From Sphingomonas sp. Leaf343 (GTDB taxonomy: Bacteria; Pseudomonadota; Alphaproteobacteria; Sphingomonadales; Sphingomonadaceae), in the NCBI RefSeq assembly GCF_001423765.1, contig NZ_LMPG01000012.1:30399-94398 (forward strand): DNA of 64,000 nt, given 5' to 3'. Both the position numbers and the translations under genes were made by a program. The notes under the pieces are model-generated. The model ran no database searches. It was not told the DNA's origin and worked only from the letters and a program-made list of their open reading frames with translations. Below, piece by piece: positions 27,014-35,745 of the stretch (the stretch's first letter is position 1; the number at the start of each line of letters is the position of its first letter).

Positions 27014-27418
27014 TCACTGCGCCGTCGCCTTCGCGTCCGCGCCATCGGCGGCCGGTGCGGCGACGATGTCGCGCGTCGTCGTGCCCTTGTTCACGACGTT
27101 GGTCTGCGGATCGCCGACCGACGAACGGATACCGTTCTCCACCGTGTCGCCGCCGGCCTCCTCGACCACCGCCGACTCGGCGGCGCTGCGCGGAGCCGTA
27201 CCGCCGAACAGGGCCTCCAGCGTCTGCGCCTGCGTCGACACGTCCTGCGGGCGGGCGGCACCCGGCTGCGGCGGGACCAGCGCGTAATCGGGCGGGATCA
27301 CCAGCGGAGCCTGACGCGCCACCGCGAATTCGTCCGGACGCGCCCGGTCGAGCGACTTGCCCGCGCAACCCGACAGGATCGCGGCGGCCCCGGCGACGAG
27401 GATGACGGACTTACGCAT
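27014..27418 (-). CDS. BamF-type outer-membrane assembly lipoprotein (DUF3035)
   Basis: A 134-residue lipoprotein. The signal ends in the lipobox LSGC with the modified cysteine at residue 18. The signature of DUF3035 follows, RPDEFAVARQAPLVIPPDYALVPPQPG, which identifies the alphaproteobacterial BAM-complex subunit BamF; the rest is low-complexity and probably disordered. It would sit at the periplasmic face of the outer membrane next to BamA. The start codon lies inside the end of lspA (8-base overlap), preceded by GGAGAG. Confidence 0.85.
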   Translation of the reverse strand: MRKSVILVAGAAAILSGCAGKSLDRARPDEFAVARQAPLVIPPDYALVPPQPGAARPQDVSTQAQTLEALFGGTAPRSAAESAVVEEAGGDTVENGIRSSVGDPQTNVVNKGTTTRDIVAAPAADGADAKATAQ

Positions 27419-27929
27419 GGGAACTCTCCGTAGAAGGCTGGCGCTTGTCGCGGACCAGGAACGCGCGGATCAGCAGCGTCGCGACGCCCACCGTAATCGC
27501 CACGTCGGCGACATTGAAGACCAAAAAGGGACGCCAGTCGCCGATGTGCAGATCGGCATAGTCGACGACGCAGCGCGGCGACCGGAACAGGCGATCGGCG
27601 ATATTGCCCAGCGCCCCGCCCAGCACCGCGCCCAGCGCGATGCGATCGACGGCGTTCCTTTCGCGCAGCATCCACACGAACACGCCGATCGAGATCGCGC
27701 CGGTCAGCGCGACCAGCACCCACGGCCACCACGCCTCGTCGCCGTGCAGCAGCCCCAGCGACACGCCGCAATTGGCGACGTAGCGCAGGTCGAAGAACGG
27801 CGTGATCGTGCGATAGGCGGACAGGTAACTCAGCCCCATCGGCCCCGTCACCCACCATTTCACGACCTGATCGACGATCAGCACCGCCAGCGCCAGTCCC
27901 AGCGCGGCGCGCGGCAACGTGCGCGTCAC
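27411..27929 (-). CDS. lspA: Lipoprotein signal peptidase (signal peptidase II)
   Basis: A 172-residue inner-membrane aspartic protease with four helices that cleaves prolipoproteins before the lipidated cysteine. The two active-site regions are present: GALGNIADRLFRSPRCVVDYAD and FNVADVAITVG, each with a catalytic Asp. The start is a GTG that overlaps the ileS stop (GTGA), and the stop lies within the start of bamF. The order ileS-lspA is widespread; here the last partner is a lipoprotein that the enzyme itself must process. Confidence 0.94.
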   Translation of the reverse strand: MTRTLPRAALGLALAVLIVDQVVKWWVTGPMGLSYLSAYRTITPFFDLRYVANCGVSLGLLHGDEAWWPWVLVALTGAISIGVFVWMLRERNAVDRIALGAVLGGALGNIADRLFRSPRCVVDYADLHIGDWRPFLVFNVADVAITVGVATLLIRAFLVRDKRQPSTESSHA

Positions 27930-30742
27930 GCGACGACCCCGGCGCAGCGGTCGCACAGCGACCCGTCCTCGGTCACCTCGGGCAGATGCCGCCAGCAACG
28001 GCCGCATTTCTGATACCCGGTCCGTGTCACCGTGACGTCGTCGGCCTCGCGCACGGCGGCGACGATGAAGATCTCCGCCAGTTCGTCTACCGGCAGCGGC
28101 GTCGACGACACCGTCACCTCCGCCTCCAGACTGGAGCGGACCGTCTTCTCGCGGCGCAGCGGCTCGATCGCCTCGGTCACGGCGACGCGCAGCGCGCGCA
28201 CCGCCTGCCACCGCGTGCCGAGCGGCGAATCGCCCGGTATAGGCGGCAGTTCCGGCCATTCGAGCAGATGCACCGAGCCGTCCTCGCTCGGATAGCGCGC
28301 CTGCCACACCTCCTCGGCGGTGAAGCACAGCACCGGCGCGGCATAGCGGACCAGCGCGTGGAACAGCGTATCGAGCACCGTCCGGTAACTGCGCCGTTTC
28401 ACGCTGTCGTGCGCGTCGCAATACAGGCTGTCCTTGCGCACGTCGAAGAAGAACGCGGACAGGTCCTCGTTCGCGAAATCGGTCAGCAGGCGGATGTAGC
28501 GGTTGAACTCATATCCCGTCGCCGCCTCGCGCAGCTCGGTATCCAGCATCCCCAGCCGATGCAGGATATACTGCTCCAGCTCCGGCATGTCGGCGACGTC
28601 GACCGTCTCGGCGTCCGAATAACCGTCCAGCGCGCCGAGCAGATAGCGGAACGTGTTGCGCAGCTTGCGATACGCGTCGGATGCGGTCGCCAGCACTTCC
28701 TTGCCGATGCGGACGTCGTCGAAATAATCGGTCGACGCGACCCACATGCGCAGGATGTCCGCGCCGCTTTCGCCGATGATCTTCAGCGGATCGACGACGT
28801 TGCCCAGCGATTTGGACATCTTGCGGCCCTTGTCGTCCAGCGCGAAGCCGTGCGTCAGCACCGCATCGTAGGGCGCGCGCCCGCGCGTGCCGCAGCTTTC
28901 CAGCAACGACGACTGGAACCAGCCGCGATGCTGGTCGGACCCTTCGAGATACAGGTTCGCGCGCACGTCCGCGCCGTACCGCGCCTCGACCGTGAACACG
29001 TGCGTGCAGCCCGAATCGAACCACACGTCCAGGATGTCGCGCTGCGGCTCGTAATCGGCCAGCGTGTGCGCGTCGCCGAGCAGCGCCTGATGATCCGCCG
29101 TGAACCACGCATCCGCCCCGCCCTCGCGAAACGCCGCGACGATGCGGGCGTTGACGGCCGGGTCGCTCAGATACTCGCCGGTCTGGCGGTGGACGTACAG
29201 CGCGATCGGCACGCCCCACGCACGCTGGCGGCTGATGACCCAGTCGGGCCGACCCTCGACCATCGCCCGGATGCGGTTCTCGGCGCGCGCCGGCACCCAC
29301 TGCGTCGCCGCGATCGCGTCCAGCGCGACCTCGCGCAGCGTCGCGCCGTTGGTCAGCGCGGCGTCCGTCGTGCCAGCCGCCTCACCCGCGTCTACGCCCG
29401 CGCTCCGATCCATCGGGATGAACCACTGCGGCGTCGCGCGCTGGATCACCTTCGCCTTGGACCGCCACGAATGCGGATAGCTGTGCCTGAAATCGTCGGA
29501 GGCCGCGATCAGCGCGCCGGCTTCGCGCAGGTCCGAACAGATCGGCCCGTCCGCCGCCACGAACTTCTTGTTGATGACGGAGCCCTGCCCGCCCAGCCAC
29601 GCCCAGTCCGCGCGGTACATGCCGGCGCCGTCGACCGCGAAGACGGGATCGATGCCGTGCCGCTTGCACAGCAGGAAATCGTCCTCGCCGTGATCCGGCG
29701 ACATATGCACCAGACCCGTACCGGCGTCGATCGTGACGAAATCGCCTTCGAGGAACGGCCGCGGCTTCGCGAAGAACCCGCCCAGATGGTGCATCGGGTG
29801 ACGCGCCGTCGCGCCCTCCAGCACCGGCCCCTTGGCCAACGCCTCGAACGATTCCATGCCGATGCCGGTGCGCTTCGTGAAGGCCGGCAACAGCGGCTCC
29901 GCGACCAGATACCGCTTACCCTTGTAACCGAACACCAGATAATCGATCGCCGAACCATAGGCCAAAGCCTGATTGACCGGGATCGTCCACGGCGTCGTCG
30001 TCCAGATCACCGCGATCGCGCCGACCAGCGGCGGATATTCTGGTGCCTCGACGATCTCGAACCCGACGTCGATCTGGGTCGACACGACGTCCTCATATTC
30101 GACCTCCGCTTCGGCCAGCGCGGTCTTCTCGACCGGCGACCACATCACCGGCTTGGCCCCGCGATACAGCTGACCCGATTCGGCGAACTTCAACAGTTCG
30201 CCGACGATCGCCGCCTCCGCGTCGTAGTTCATCGTCAGATAGGGATCGGCCCAGTCGCCCATCACGCCCAGCCGCTCGAACTCGGCGCGCTGCACGTCGA
30301 CCCACTTCTCTGCATAGGCGCGGCACTCGGCGCGGAACTGGTCGACCGGAACGTCGTCCTTGTTCAGCTTCTTCGCGCGATACGCTTCCTCGACCTTCCA
30401 CTCGATCGGCAGGCCGTGGCAGTCCCAGCCGGGCACGTACGGCGCATCCTTGCCGAGCAGGGTCTGGCTGCGGACGATGATGTCCTTCAGCACCTTGTTC
30501 ATGGCGTGACCCATGTGGATGTCGCCATTCGCATAGGGCGGACCGTCGTGCAGGATGAAGCGTTCGCACCCCTCCCGCTCGCGGCGCAGCCGGTCGTACA
30601 GGCCGATGCGCGCCCAGCGATCGAGGATCGCCGGCTCCTTGGCGGCAAGGCCCGCCTTCATCGGAAAGTCGGTCTTCGGCAGGAAGACGGTATCGCGATA
30701 GTCCCTGGCGGAGTCGCGCGGAGTGTTGGGTGCGTCGGTCAT
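27926..30742 (-). CDS. ileS: Isoleucyl-tRNA synthetase
   Basis: A 938-residue class I synthetase that charges tRNA-Ile. The HIGH-type motif HMGH lies in DGPPYANGDIHMGHAMNK, and KMSKS in DDKGRKMSKSLGNVVDP. The editing domain includes TTTPWTIPVNQALAYG. The C-terminus has the zinc-binding pattern CGRCWRHLPEV...CDRC. Size matches the bacterial type I enzyme. The ATG overlaps the ribF stop by 4 bases and the stop overlaps lspA by 4. The start MTDAPNTPRD was chosen by this coupling over an upstream frame. Confidence 0.97.
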   Translation of the reverse strand: MTDAPNTPRDSARDYRDTVFLPKTDFPMKAGLAAKEPAILDRWARIGLYDRLRREREGCERFILHDGPPYANGDIHMGHAMNKVLKDIIVRSQTLLGKDAPYVPGWDCHGLPIEWKVEEAYRAKKLNKDDVPVDQFRAECRAYAEKWVDVQRAEFERLGVMGDWADPYLTMNYDAEAAIVGELLKFAESGQLYRGAKPVMWSPVEKTALAEAEVEYEDVVSTQIDVGFEIVEAPEYPPLVGAIAVIWTTTPWTIPVNQALAYGSAIDYLVFGYKGKRYLVAEPLLPAFTKRTGIGMESFEALAKGPVLEGATARHPMHHLGGFFAKPRPFLEGDFVTIDAGTGLVHMSPDHGEDDFLLCKRHGIDPVFAVDGAGMYRADWAWLGGQGSVINKKFVAADGPICSDLREAGALIAASDDFRHSYPHSWRSKAKVIQRATPQWFIPMDRSAGVDAGEAAGTTDAALTNGATLREVALDAIAATQWVPARAENRIRAMVEGRPDWVISRQRAWGVPIALYVHRQTGEYLSDPAVNARIVAAFREGGADAWFTADHQALLGDAHTLADYEPQRDILDVWFDSGCTHVFTVEARYGADVRANLYLEGSDQHRGWFQSSLLESCGTRGRAPYDAVLTHGFALDDKGRKMSKSLGNVVDPLKIIGESGADILRMWVASTDYFDDVRIGKEVLATASDAYRKLRNTFRYLLGALDGYSDAETVDVADMPELEQYILHRLGMLDTELREAATGYEFNRYIRLLTDFANEDLSAFFFDVRKDSLYCDAHDSVKRRSYRTVLDTLFHALVRYAAPVLCFTAEEVWQARYPSEDGSVHLLEWPELPPIPGDSPLGTRWQAVRALRVAVTEAIEPLRREKTVRSSLEAEVTVSSTPLPVDELAEIFIVAAVREADDVTVTRTGYQKCGRCWRHLPEVTEDGSLCDRCAGVVA

Positions 30743-31674
30743 GCGTTCCGCGCGCCTAGAACCTCCCGTGCCCGCGCGCAATCGGCGTCCATCTGCGCTA
30801 TGAGCGCGTCCATGCCGTCGAACATCGCTTCCGGTCGCAGATATTCGATCAGTTCGACCTCAAGCGCCTGTCCATACAGGTCTTCCGAGAAGTCGAAGAA
30901 GAACGGTTCCAGCAATTCCTTCAACGGAACGAATTGCGGCCGGATGCCCAGATTCGCGGCGCCGTCCAGCATCCGCCCGTCCGCCAGCCGTCCGCGCACC
31001 GCATAGATGCCGTAGGCCGGGCGGATATACTTCCCCATCGACAGGTTCGCGGTCGGATAGCCGATCGTCCGCCCCACCTTGTCGCCATGCTCGACCACGC
31101 CCTCGATCGCGAACGGCCGCGTCAGCAGCCGTGCCGCCGCCCGCGCCTCGCCCAGCCTCAGGTGGGCGCGGATGCGGCTCGACGACACCGGCTCGCCGTC
31201 CAGCGACACCGCCGCGACGGCCGCGGCCTCGAACCCGTAATCGCGGCCCAGTTCGGCGAGCAGGCCGACATTGCCGCCCTTCGACTTGCCGAAGGTGAAA
31301 TCCTCGCCGGTCACGACGCCGCCGACCTTCAGATCCTCGACCAGACACCGGCGGACGAAATCCTGCGCGGTCAGCCCGGCCAGCACGCCGTCGAAATGGA
31401 AGACGACCATCGCATCCGCGCCCGCCGCCGCGAACAGCCGCTCGCGCTGGTCGAGCGTCGTCAGCCGGAACGGCGCGGCGTCGGGCATGAAATGACGCAC
31501 GGGATGCGGGTCGAACGTCGCCACCAGCGCGGGGCGGCCAGCCGCCCGCGCACGCCGTACCGCCTCCCCCACCACCGCCTGGTGGCCGAGATGAAAGCCA
31601 TCGAAATTGCCGAGCGCGACGATCCCGCCGGCGAGATGGGGCGGAATGGCCGAGCCGCCGTCGAGCCGCTGCAT
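30739..31674 (-). CDS. ribF: Bifunctional riboflavin kinase/FAD synthetase
   Basis: A 311-residue enzyme that makes FMN and then FAD. The FAD-synthetase domain has ALGNFDGFHLGHQAVV and FDPHPVRHFMP, with SSSRIRAHL further on. The C-terminal flavokinase domain has GRTIGYPTANLSM, AYGIYAVRGRLADG and AANLGIRPQF. The start MQRLDGG begins just before the first motif. It is the first gene of the overlapping ribF-ileS-lspA-bamF run; an 80-base gap separates it from folA. Confidence 0.96.
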   Translation of the reverse strand: MQRLDGGSAIPPHLAGGIVALGNFDGFHLGHQAVVGEAVRRARAAGRPALVATFDPHPVRHFMPDAAPFRLTTLDQRERLFAAAGADAMVVFHFDGVLAGLTAQDFVRRCLVEDLKVGGVVTGEDFTFGKSKGGNVGLLAELGRDYGFEAAAVAAVSLDGEPVSSSRIRAHLRLGEARAAARLLTRPFAIEGVVEHGDKVGRTIGYPTANLSMGKYIRPAYGIYAVRGRLADGRMLDGAANLGIRPQFVPLKELLEPFFFDFSEDLYGQALEVELIEYLRPEAMFDGMDALIAQMDADCARAREVLGARNA

Positions 31675-31731
31675 GCCGGCGCTATACGGGCCGGCCGGCG
31701 CGGGCGATAGGGGTTTCGGCGAGGCCCCGCC

Positions 31732-31749
31732 CCCGCCCCGAGGGGCGGG
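31732..31749 (-). terminator. GC hairpin directly after folA
   Basis: Perfect 8-base arms CCCGCCCC / GGGGCGGG with a 2-base centre, starting 5 bases past the folA stop. There is no T-run, so it may be a weak or factor-dependent terminator, or a pause between folA and ribF. Confidence 0.45.
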
Positions 31750-31754
31750 TGTGG

Positions 31755-32216
31755 TCAGGGCCGGAGCAACGTCACGAAGCTGTACGCGGGCCGCTCGCCC
31801 GCCGCCGGAAGATCCTCCCGCGCGACCTCCCGCCAGCCGTCGAACGCCGGCACGACGGCATCGCCGTCGGGCGAGCAATGCACTTCGGTCAGTTCGATGC
31901 GATCCGGCGTGAACAGCGCGAACACCTCCGCCCCGCCGATCACCGCCGCGTCGTCGCCGGCCAGCGCCAGCGCGTCCGCCGGCGAATGGGCGACCTCCGC
32001 GCCCGCCGCCGACCAGCCGCTATCGCGGGTCAGCACGATATGGCGTCGCCCCGGCAACGGCGCGGGAAAGCTGTCGAACGTCTTGCGGCCCATAATCATC
32101 GCGCGACCCAGCGTCTGCGCCTTGAACCGTTTCAGGTCGGCGGGGATGTGCCACGGCAGCCGCCCGTCGACGCCGATCACGCCATTGTCCGCACGCGCGA
32201 GATGGAAACTGGGCAT
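31755..32216 (-). CDS. folA: Dihydrofolate reductase
   Basis: A 153-residue DHFR that reduces dihydrofolate to tetrahydrofolate with NADPH. The core is clear: RADNGVIGVDGRLPWHIPADLKRFKAQT, then MGRKTFDSFPAPLPGR with the NADPH-binding turn, HIVLTRD and IGGAEVFALF. The active-site acid is the D of PADLKRF. The protein is slightly shorter than usual at the N-terminus, starting MPSFHLARADNG; no better start is visible. It is divergent from the DUF2946 gene (91-base gap), and its usual partner thyA lies 4.3 kb away on the same strand. Confidence 0.95.
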   Translation of the reverse strand: MPSFHLARADNGVIGVDGRLPWHIPADLKRFKAQTLGRAMIMGRKTFDSFPAPLPGRRHIVLTRDSGWSAAGAEVAHSPADALALAGDDAAVIGGAEVFALFTPDRIELTEVHCSPDGDAVVPAFDGWREVAREDLPAAGERPAYSFVTLLRP

Positions 32217-32307
32217 CGGGCGGTCCTCATCGTTCGCCACCGGTTCGACGGTGGCTGGGACACAATGTCCCAGTGACACCCCTGCCGGATCGCGGTAGCC
32301 GGCCGTC

Positions 32308-32817
32308 GTGCACGCCGTCCGGCATCTCCTCGCGCAACGCCACCTCGCCATGCTGATCTGCACGGCGGCGCTGCTGCTGAAGCTGCTTGTGCCGACCGGC
32401 TACATGGTCGTCAACGACCACGGCAGCGTCACGGTCGCGATCTGTCCTGGCGTCACGTTCGCGCCCGGGGCGCAGGACACCACGTCCGCGCCCGGGGCGC
32501 AGGGCATGTCGGGCGCGATGCCGGGCATGGACCACGGTATGACGATGGCGCACGGCCCGACCGCCGGCCACGACGGACCCGGCGATCACGGCGATCACGG
32601 CAGGAAGGATCATCGCGGCGTGGAAATGCCGTGCGCCTATGCCGGCCTTTCGGCGCAGGTGCTGGGCGCGGTCGATCCGTCGATCGTCGCGGCCGCGCTG
32701 GCCGTCGTCGCCGCCGCCGCGCTGCTGGCCATCTCTCCCGTCGCATCGCTGCCGGCACGCCACCTGCGCCCGCCGCTCCGCGGCCCTCCGCCAGCAGCGA
32801 TCCGCCTCTTCCGCTGA
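32308..32817 (+). CDS. DUF2946-family protein of a copper-type locus
   Basis: A 169-residue protein. The N-terminus (VRHLLAQRHLAMLICTAALLLKLLVPTGYMVV) contains one membrane or signal helix, followed by a region rich in His and Met (GMDHGMTMAHG, HDGPGDHGDHG) and a second hydrophobic segment, and it ends with LRPPLRGPPP, the DUF2946 hallmark. The His/Met content suggests metal binding. DUF2946 genes often accompany TonB receptors in copper-related loci (from memory). The start is a GTG; an ATG fourteen codons later is the alternative. The next open frame follows in the same frame after its stop. Confidence 0.75.
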   Translation: MHAVRHLLAQRHLAMLICTAALLLKLLVPTGYMVVNDHGSVTVAICPGVTFAPGAQDTTSAPGAQGMSGAMPGMDHGMTMAHGPTAGHDGPGDHGDHGRKDHRGVEMPCAYAGLSAQVLGAVDPSIVAAALAVVAAAALLAISPVASLPARHLRPPLRGPPPAAIRLFR

Positions 32818-33129
32818 TCCGCGCAGCCGGACGGAACCGGGCAGCCGCATCCGCGAGGCGACCGGGGCGCGGTCCGGCAGCCCCGGTTTCCGATCGACAT
32901 CAGCCCCGTCGTCGTCCGCGGCGATCACGCGATCGCCGACCGGACGCAGGGCGACTTCGTCCGCCGCGCGCTGCCCGAAGGTGGCCGATATGGCGGGATG
33001 CTGTTGCCGTGCAGCGGCGGCTCGATCCGCGGCGCGGCTGGCCTGACGCGGCCCAGCGTGCCCGATTTTGACGCCGGCTGCCCCGCCGCCGATCACGAAC
33101 GCCATGCCAAAACACAGGAAGCACGATGA
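32818..33129 (+). pseudogene. Start-less frame resembling a copper-uptake-associated protein
   Basis: Between the DUF2946 stop and the TonB gene the same frame stays open for about 100 codons and ends TGA at 33127-33129, overlapping the next ATG in an ATGA junction. It has no ATG, GTG or TTG before codon 61, yet it includes FPIDISPVVVRGDHAIAD, then RALPEGGRYGG and MLLPCSGGSIRGAAGL, resembling the body of proteins annotated as copper uptake system-associated. Such proteins normally carry a signal peptide and ~60 preceding residues that are missing here. It may be a decayed gene, or produced by read-through or reinitiation. The 308-base gap holds nothing else. Confidence 0.45.
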
Positions 33130-35231
33130 CCACCATCAACCGGCCGGCGAGGCTCTGCGCCCCGGCTTCGAAGGGTAGAACCCTCTCCCGAACCTCCTCC
33201 CGAACCCTGTCGCTGGCGGGTGCTGCGGCGTCCTGCCTGCTGATCGTCGCGCCCGCCGCCGCGCAGGATCATCACGCCGGCACGGGCGATCACGCGCGGC
33301 CCGGTACGCAGGTCGCGATCGGCGACGGCGATATCGTCGTGACCGCCAGTGGCATGGCACGATCGACCGCCAACGTGCTGACCTCCGTCGACATCCTCGG
33401 CGGCGAGGTGGCCCGGCGGCAGAATGTCGACAATGCGTGGGAGCTGTTCGCGCGGCTGCCGGGCGTCGTGCTGACCGATTTCAATCAGGGCACCACGTCG
33501 GGCCGCTTCTCGATCCGCGGTTTCAACGGAGAGGGGGAGATCAACGCGGTCAAGCTGCTGATCGACGGCGTCCCGTCCAACGACAATGCCGGTCGCATGG
33601 ACTTCATCGATCTGGTGTCGCCGCTCGACATCGCCTCGGTCGAACTGGTGCGCGGAACGTCGGACCCACGCTGGGGCCTGCACGCCATCGCCGGCAGCGC
33701 CAGCATCGCGACCCGGACCGGCGGCACCTATCTCGACGCGCGCGGCATCGCCGGGGCGTTCGGCACCTATGACGCGCAACTGTCCGCGGGCGTCGAGACG
33801 GGAAAGCTCAGCCAGAACTACCTGCTCGCCTATCGCCGCACCGGGGGATACCGCGATCATGCCGACCTCGACCGGCTGAACTTCGCGGGCAAGTGGTTCT
33901 ACGATTTCGGGCCGGCGAAGCTCGGCCTGATTGTCCGCCACGGCCGCTCCGCGGCGGAGGAGCCGGGCTATCTGACCGATGCCGACGCCTATACCGACCG
34001 GCGGCGGTCCTACGCGGTATCCGCCACGGACGGCGGCACACGCGAACTGTCGCAATACAGCCTGCACCTCAATGCCGATCTCGCGTCCCGGATGTCGCTG
34101 ACCGCGGTCGGCTACGCCAACGCTCTCGACGACGATCGCTACGTCCGCTTCTCGGCCAGTGTCGCGCAGCAGCGACGGCTGACCGACGAGCAACAATACG
34201 GCCTCGTCGCCGGGCTGCACTGGTACGCGGCCGACTGGCTGATGGCGGAGATGGGCGGCGACGTACAATGGCAGCATAATCGCAGCCTGCGCTGGACCAC
34301 CGATCGCCGCACGATCGTCGCGGCGACGCGCGATCAGGACTTCGACCTGACGGTGGGTGGCGGCTATGTGCAGGCGATCGTGACGCCCGCGCGCTGGCTG
34401 ACGATCACGCCGGCATGGCGGATCGACCGGGTCGGCGGCCGCTACGCCAACCGGCTCGTCGGTCGCGCCTATCCGCTCAACGACTATGGCACTATCAGCC
34501 AGCCCAAGGTGTCGGTCGCGCTGACGCCCGTCACCGGCGTCACCGCCTATGGCAATTACGGACGCACCTTCCAGATCGGGGCGGGATCGGGGGCCTTCGT
34601 CGTCCCCCCGCGGGTCCGCGACCTCGAACCTTCGATCAACGAGGGGTACGAGGCCGGGATCAAGCTGGCGCAGGGCCGCTGGCTGACCGCGCGCGCCGCG
34701 GTGTGGCAACAGACCGCCAGCGGCGAGTTGCGGCGTCGCCTCAACGATCCCTCGGGCGAGTTCGACAATCTCGGCGCGACCCGTCGCCGCGGTTTCGATC
34801 TGGAGGCGAGCGTGCAGCCGCTGTCCGGGCTGTCGGCTTGGGCCAGCTGGTCGCACCAGACGGCGGTGATCCGCGTCGCCGATCCCGCCGCGCCGCTGAC
34901 GGCGGGCAACGCGATCGATCACGTGCCGCGCAACGTCTATACCGCCGGTGTCGAATGGGCACCGGCGGCGCTGCCGTGGCGCGCATCGTTATGGGGCAAC
35001 GGCCAGTCGTCCTACGAACTGGACACCGCCAACAGCCAGGGCCGTTACGGCGAATACTTTCAGGTGACGGCGGAACTGGCCTGGCGCCTGACGAAAGCGA
35101 TCGAGGTTTCGGCGCAGGTCCGCAACCTGACCGATGACCGTTACGAATATGTCTGGTTCGACGGGACGCAGCGCCTGCACGCGCCCGCCGATCCGCGCAG
35201 CGTCTTCGGGGCCGTGCGCGCACGGTTCTGA
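33126..35231 (+). CDS. TonB-dependent outer-membrane receptor (copper-type locus)
   Basis: A 701-residue receptor. A signal peptide ends around residue 47 (APAAAQ), then a His-rich stretch (DHHAGTGDHA) and the plug domain with GDGDIVVTASGMARS, the TonB-box region, and VTASG-to-LPGVVLTDFNQGTTSGRFSIRGF, the typical plug core. The barrel follows with many aromatic strands and ends VFGAVRARF with a C-terminal Phe. It would import a chelated ligand across the outer membrane; copper is inferred from the neighbouring genes, not from a motif. The ATG overlaps the preceding open frame (ATGA). Confidence 0.93.
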   Translation: MTTINRPARLCAPASKGRTLSRTSSRTLSLAGAAASCLLIVAPAAAQDHHAGTGDHARPGTQVAIGDGDIVVTASGMARSTANVLTSVDILGGEVARRQNVDNAWELFARLPGVVLTDFNQGTTSGRFSIRGFNGEGEINAVKLLIDGVPSNDNAGRMDFIDLVSPLDIASVELVRGTSDPRWGLHAIAGSASIATRTGGTYLDARGIAGAFGTYDAQLSAGVETGKLSQNYLLAYRRTGGYRDHADLDRLNFAGKWFYDFGPAKLGLIVRHGRSAAEEPGYLTDADAYTDRRRSYAVSATDGGTRELSQYSLHLNADLASRMSLTAVGYANALDDDRYVRFSASVAQQRRLTDEQQYGLVAGLHWYAADWLMAEMGGDVQWQHNRSLRWTTDRRTIVAATRDQDFDLTVGGGYVQAIVTPARWLTITPAWRIDRVGGRYANRLVGRAYPLNDYGTISQPKVSVALTPVTGVTAYGNYGRTFQIGAGSGAFVVPPRVRDLEPSINEGYEAGIKLAQGRWLTARAAVWQQTASGELRRRLNDPSGEFDNLGATRRRGFDLEASVQPLSGLSAWASWSHQTAVIRVADPAAPLTAGNAIDHVPRNVYTAGVEWAPAALPWRASLWGNGQSSYELDTANSQGRYGEYFQVTAELAWRLTKAIEVSAQVRNLTDDRYEYVWFDGTQRLHAPADPRSVFGAVRARF

Positions 35232-35258
35232 TCGCGATCCGGCCCGGTCCGGGCGTCG

Positions 35259-35672
35259 TCAGCCGACCCGGTGGTCGAACGACGTCAGGATCGGGCACGG
35301 CCCGGCCGCGCCGCTGCCACATTCCTGCGCCAGCCGGCGGAGCGACGATCGCGCCCGTTCCAGCTCCGCGATCCGGGCATCCAGCGCGGCCACCCGCTCC
35401 ACCGCCAGCGCCCGCACCCGGTCGCGGTCGTCGATCGCGTCGAGCGCCAGCAGTTCGCCGATCTGGTCGAGCGTGAAGCCAGCCGCCTGTGCCGACCGGA
35501 TAAAGCGCAACCGGCCCGCATCCGCGTCGCCGTAGCGCCGGATGCCCCCGGCCGATCCGCCGCCGCCCGGCCGATCCGGCGTCTCCAGCAATCCGCGCCG
35601 CTGATAATAGCGGACGGTTTCCACCCCCACGCCCGCCGCCCGCGCCAATCCCGCGATCGTCCATCCCGCCAT
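35259..35672 (-). CDS. MerR-family metal/redox-responsive regulator
   Basis: A 137-residue regulator with an N-terminal winged helix (WTIAGLARAAGVGVETVRYYQRRGLLE), a linker helix and C118-GSGAAGP-C126 at the C-terminus, seven residues between the cysteines as in CueR. The residue aligned with mercury-binding Cys82 of MerR is not cysteine (R83), so a plain mercury sensor is unlikely; the spacing suggests a monovalent metal such as copper or silver. A GGAG seven bases before the ATG supports this start. It is transcribed away from the glutaredoxin-MauE gene, with the operator in the 73-base gap. Confidence 0.9.
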   Translation of the reverse strand: MAGWTIAGLARAAGVGVETVRYYQRRGLLETPDRPGGGGSAGGIRRYGDADAGRLRFIRSAQAAGFTLDQIGELLALDAIDDRDRVRALAVERVAALDARIAELERARSSLRRLAQECGSGAAGPCPILTSFDHRVG

Positions 35673-35675
35673 GTC

Positions 35676-35706
35676 TTGACTCCGTACCATGGTACGGTCC
35701 CTATGT
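35676..35706 (+). promoter_or_regulatory. MerR-type promoter with 19-base spacer and perfect palindrome
   Basis: A -35 box TTGACT (35676-35681) and a -10 box CTATGT (35701-35706) are separated by 19 bases, the over-long spacing that MerR proteins correct by untwisting. The spacer contains a perfect 16-base palindrome CCGTACCATGGTACGG (35682-35697). The TTGACTCCGTAC start matches the mercury (Tn501) mer operator as I remember it. It faces the glutaredoxin-MauE gene and lies at the edge of the regulator gene, as in other MerR loci. Confidence 0.85.
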
Positions 35707-35745
35707 CGGCAGCAGTCCTCCCGATACCAGTCGGAAGCCGCTGCC

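Noticed and set aside
27986..31006. 1006-codon open frame on the plus strand
   Set aside because: Antisense shadow of ileS and ribF. Long shadows are expected where GC content is high.
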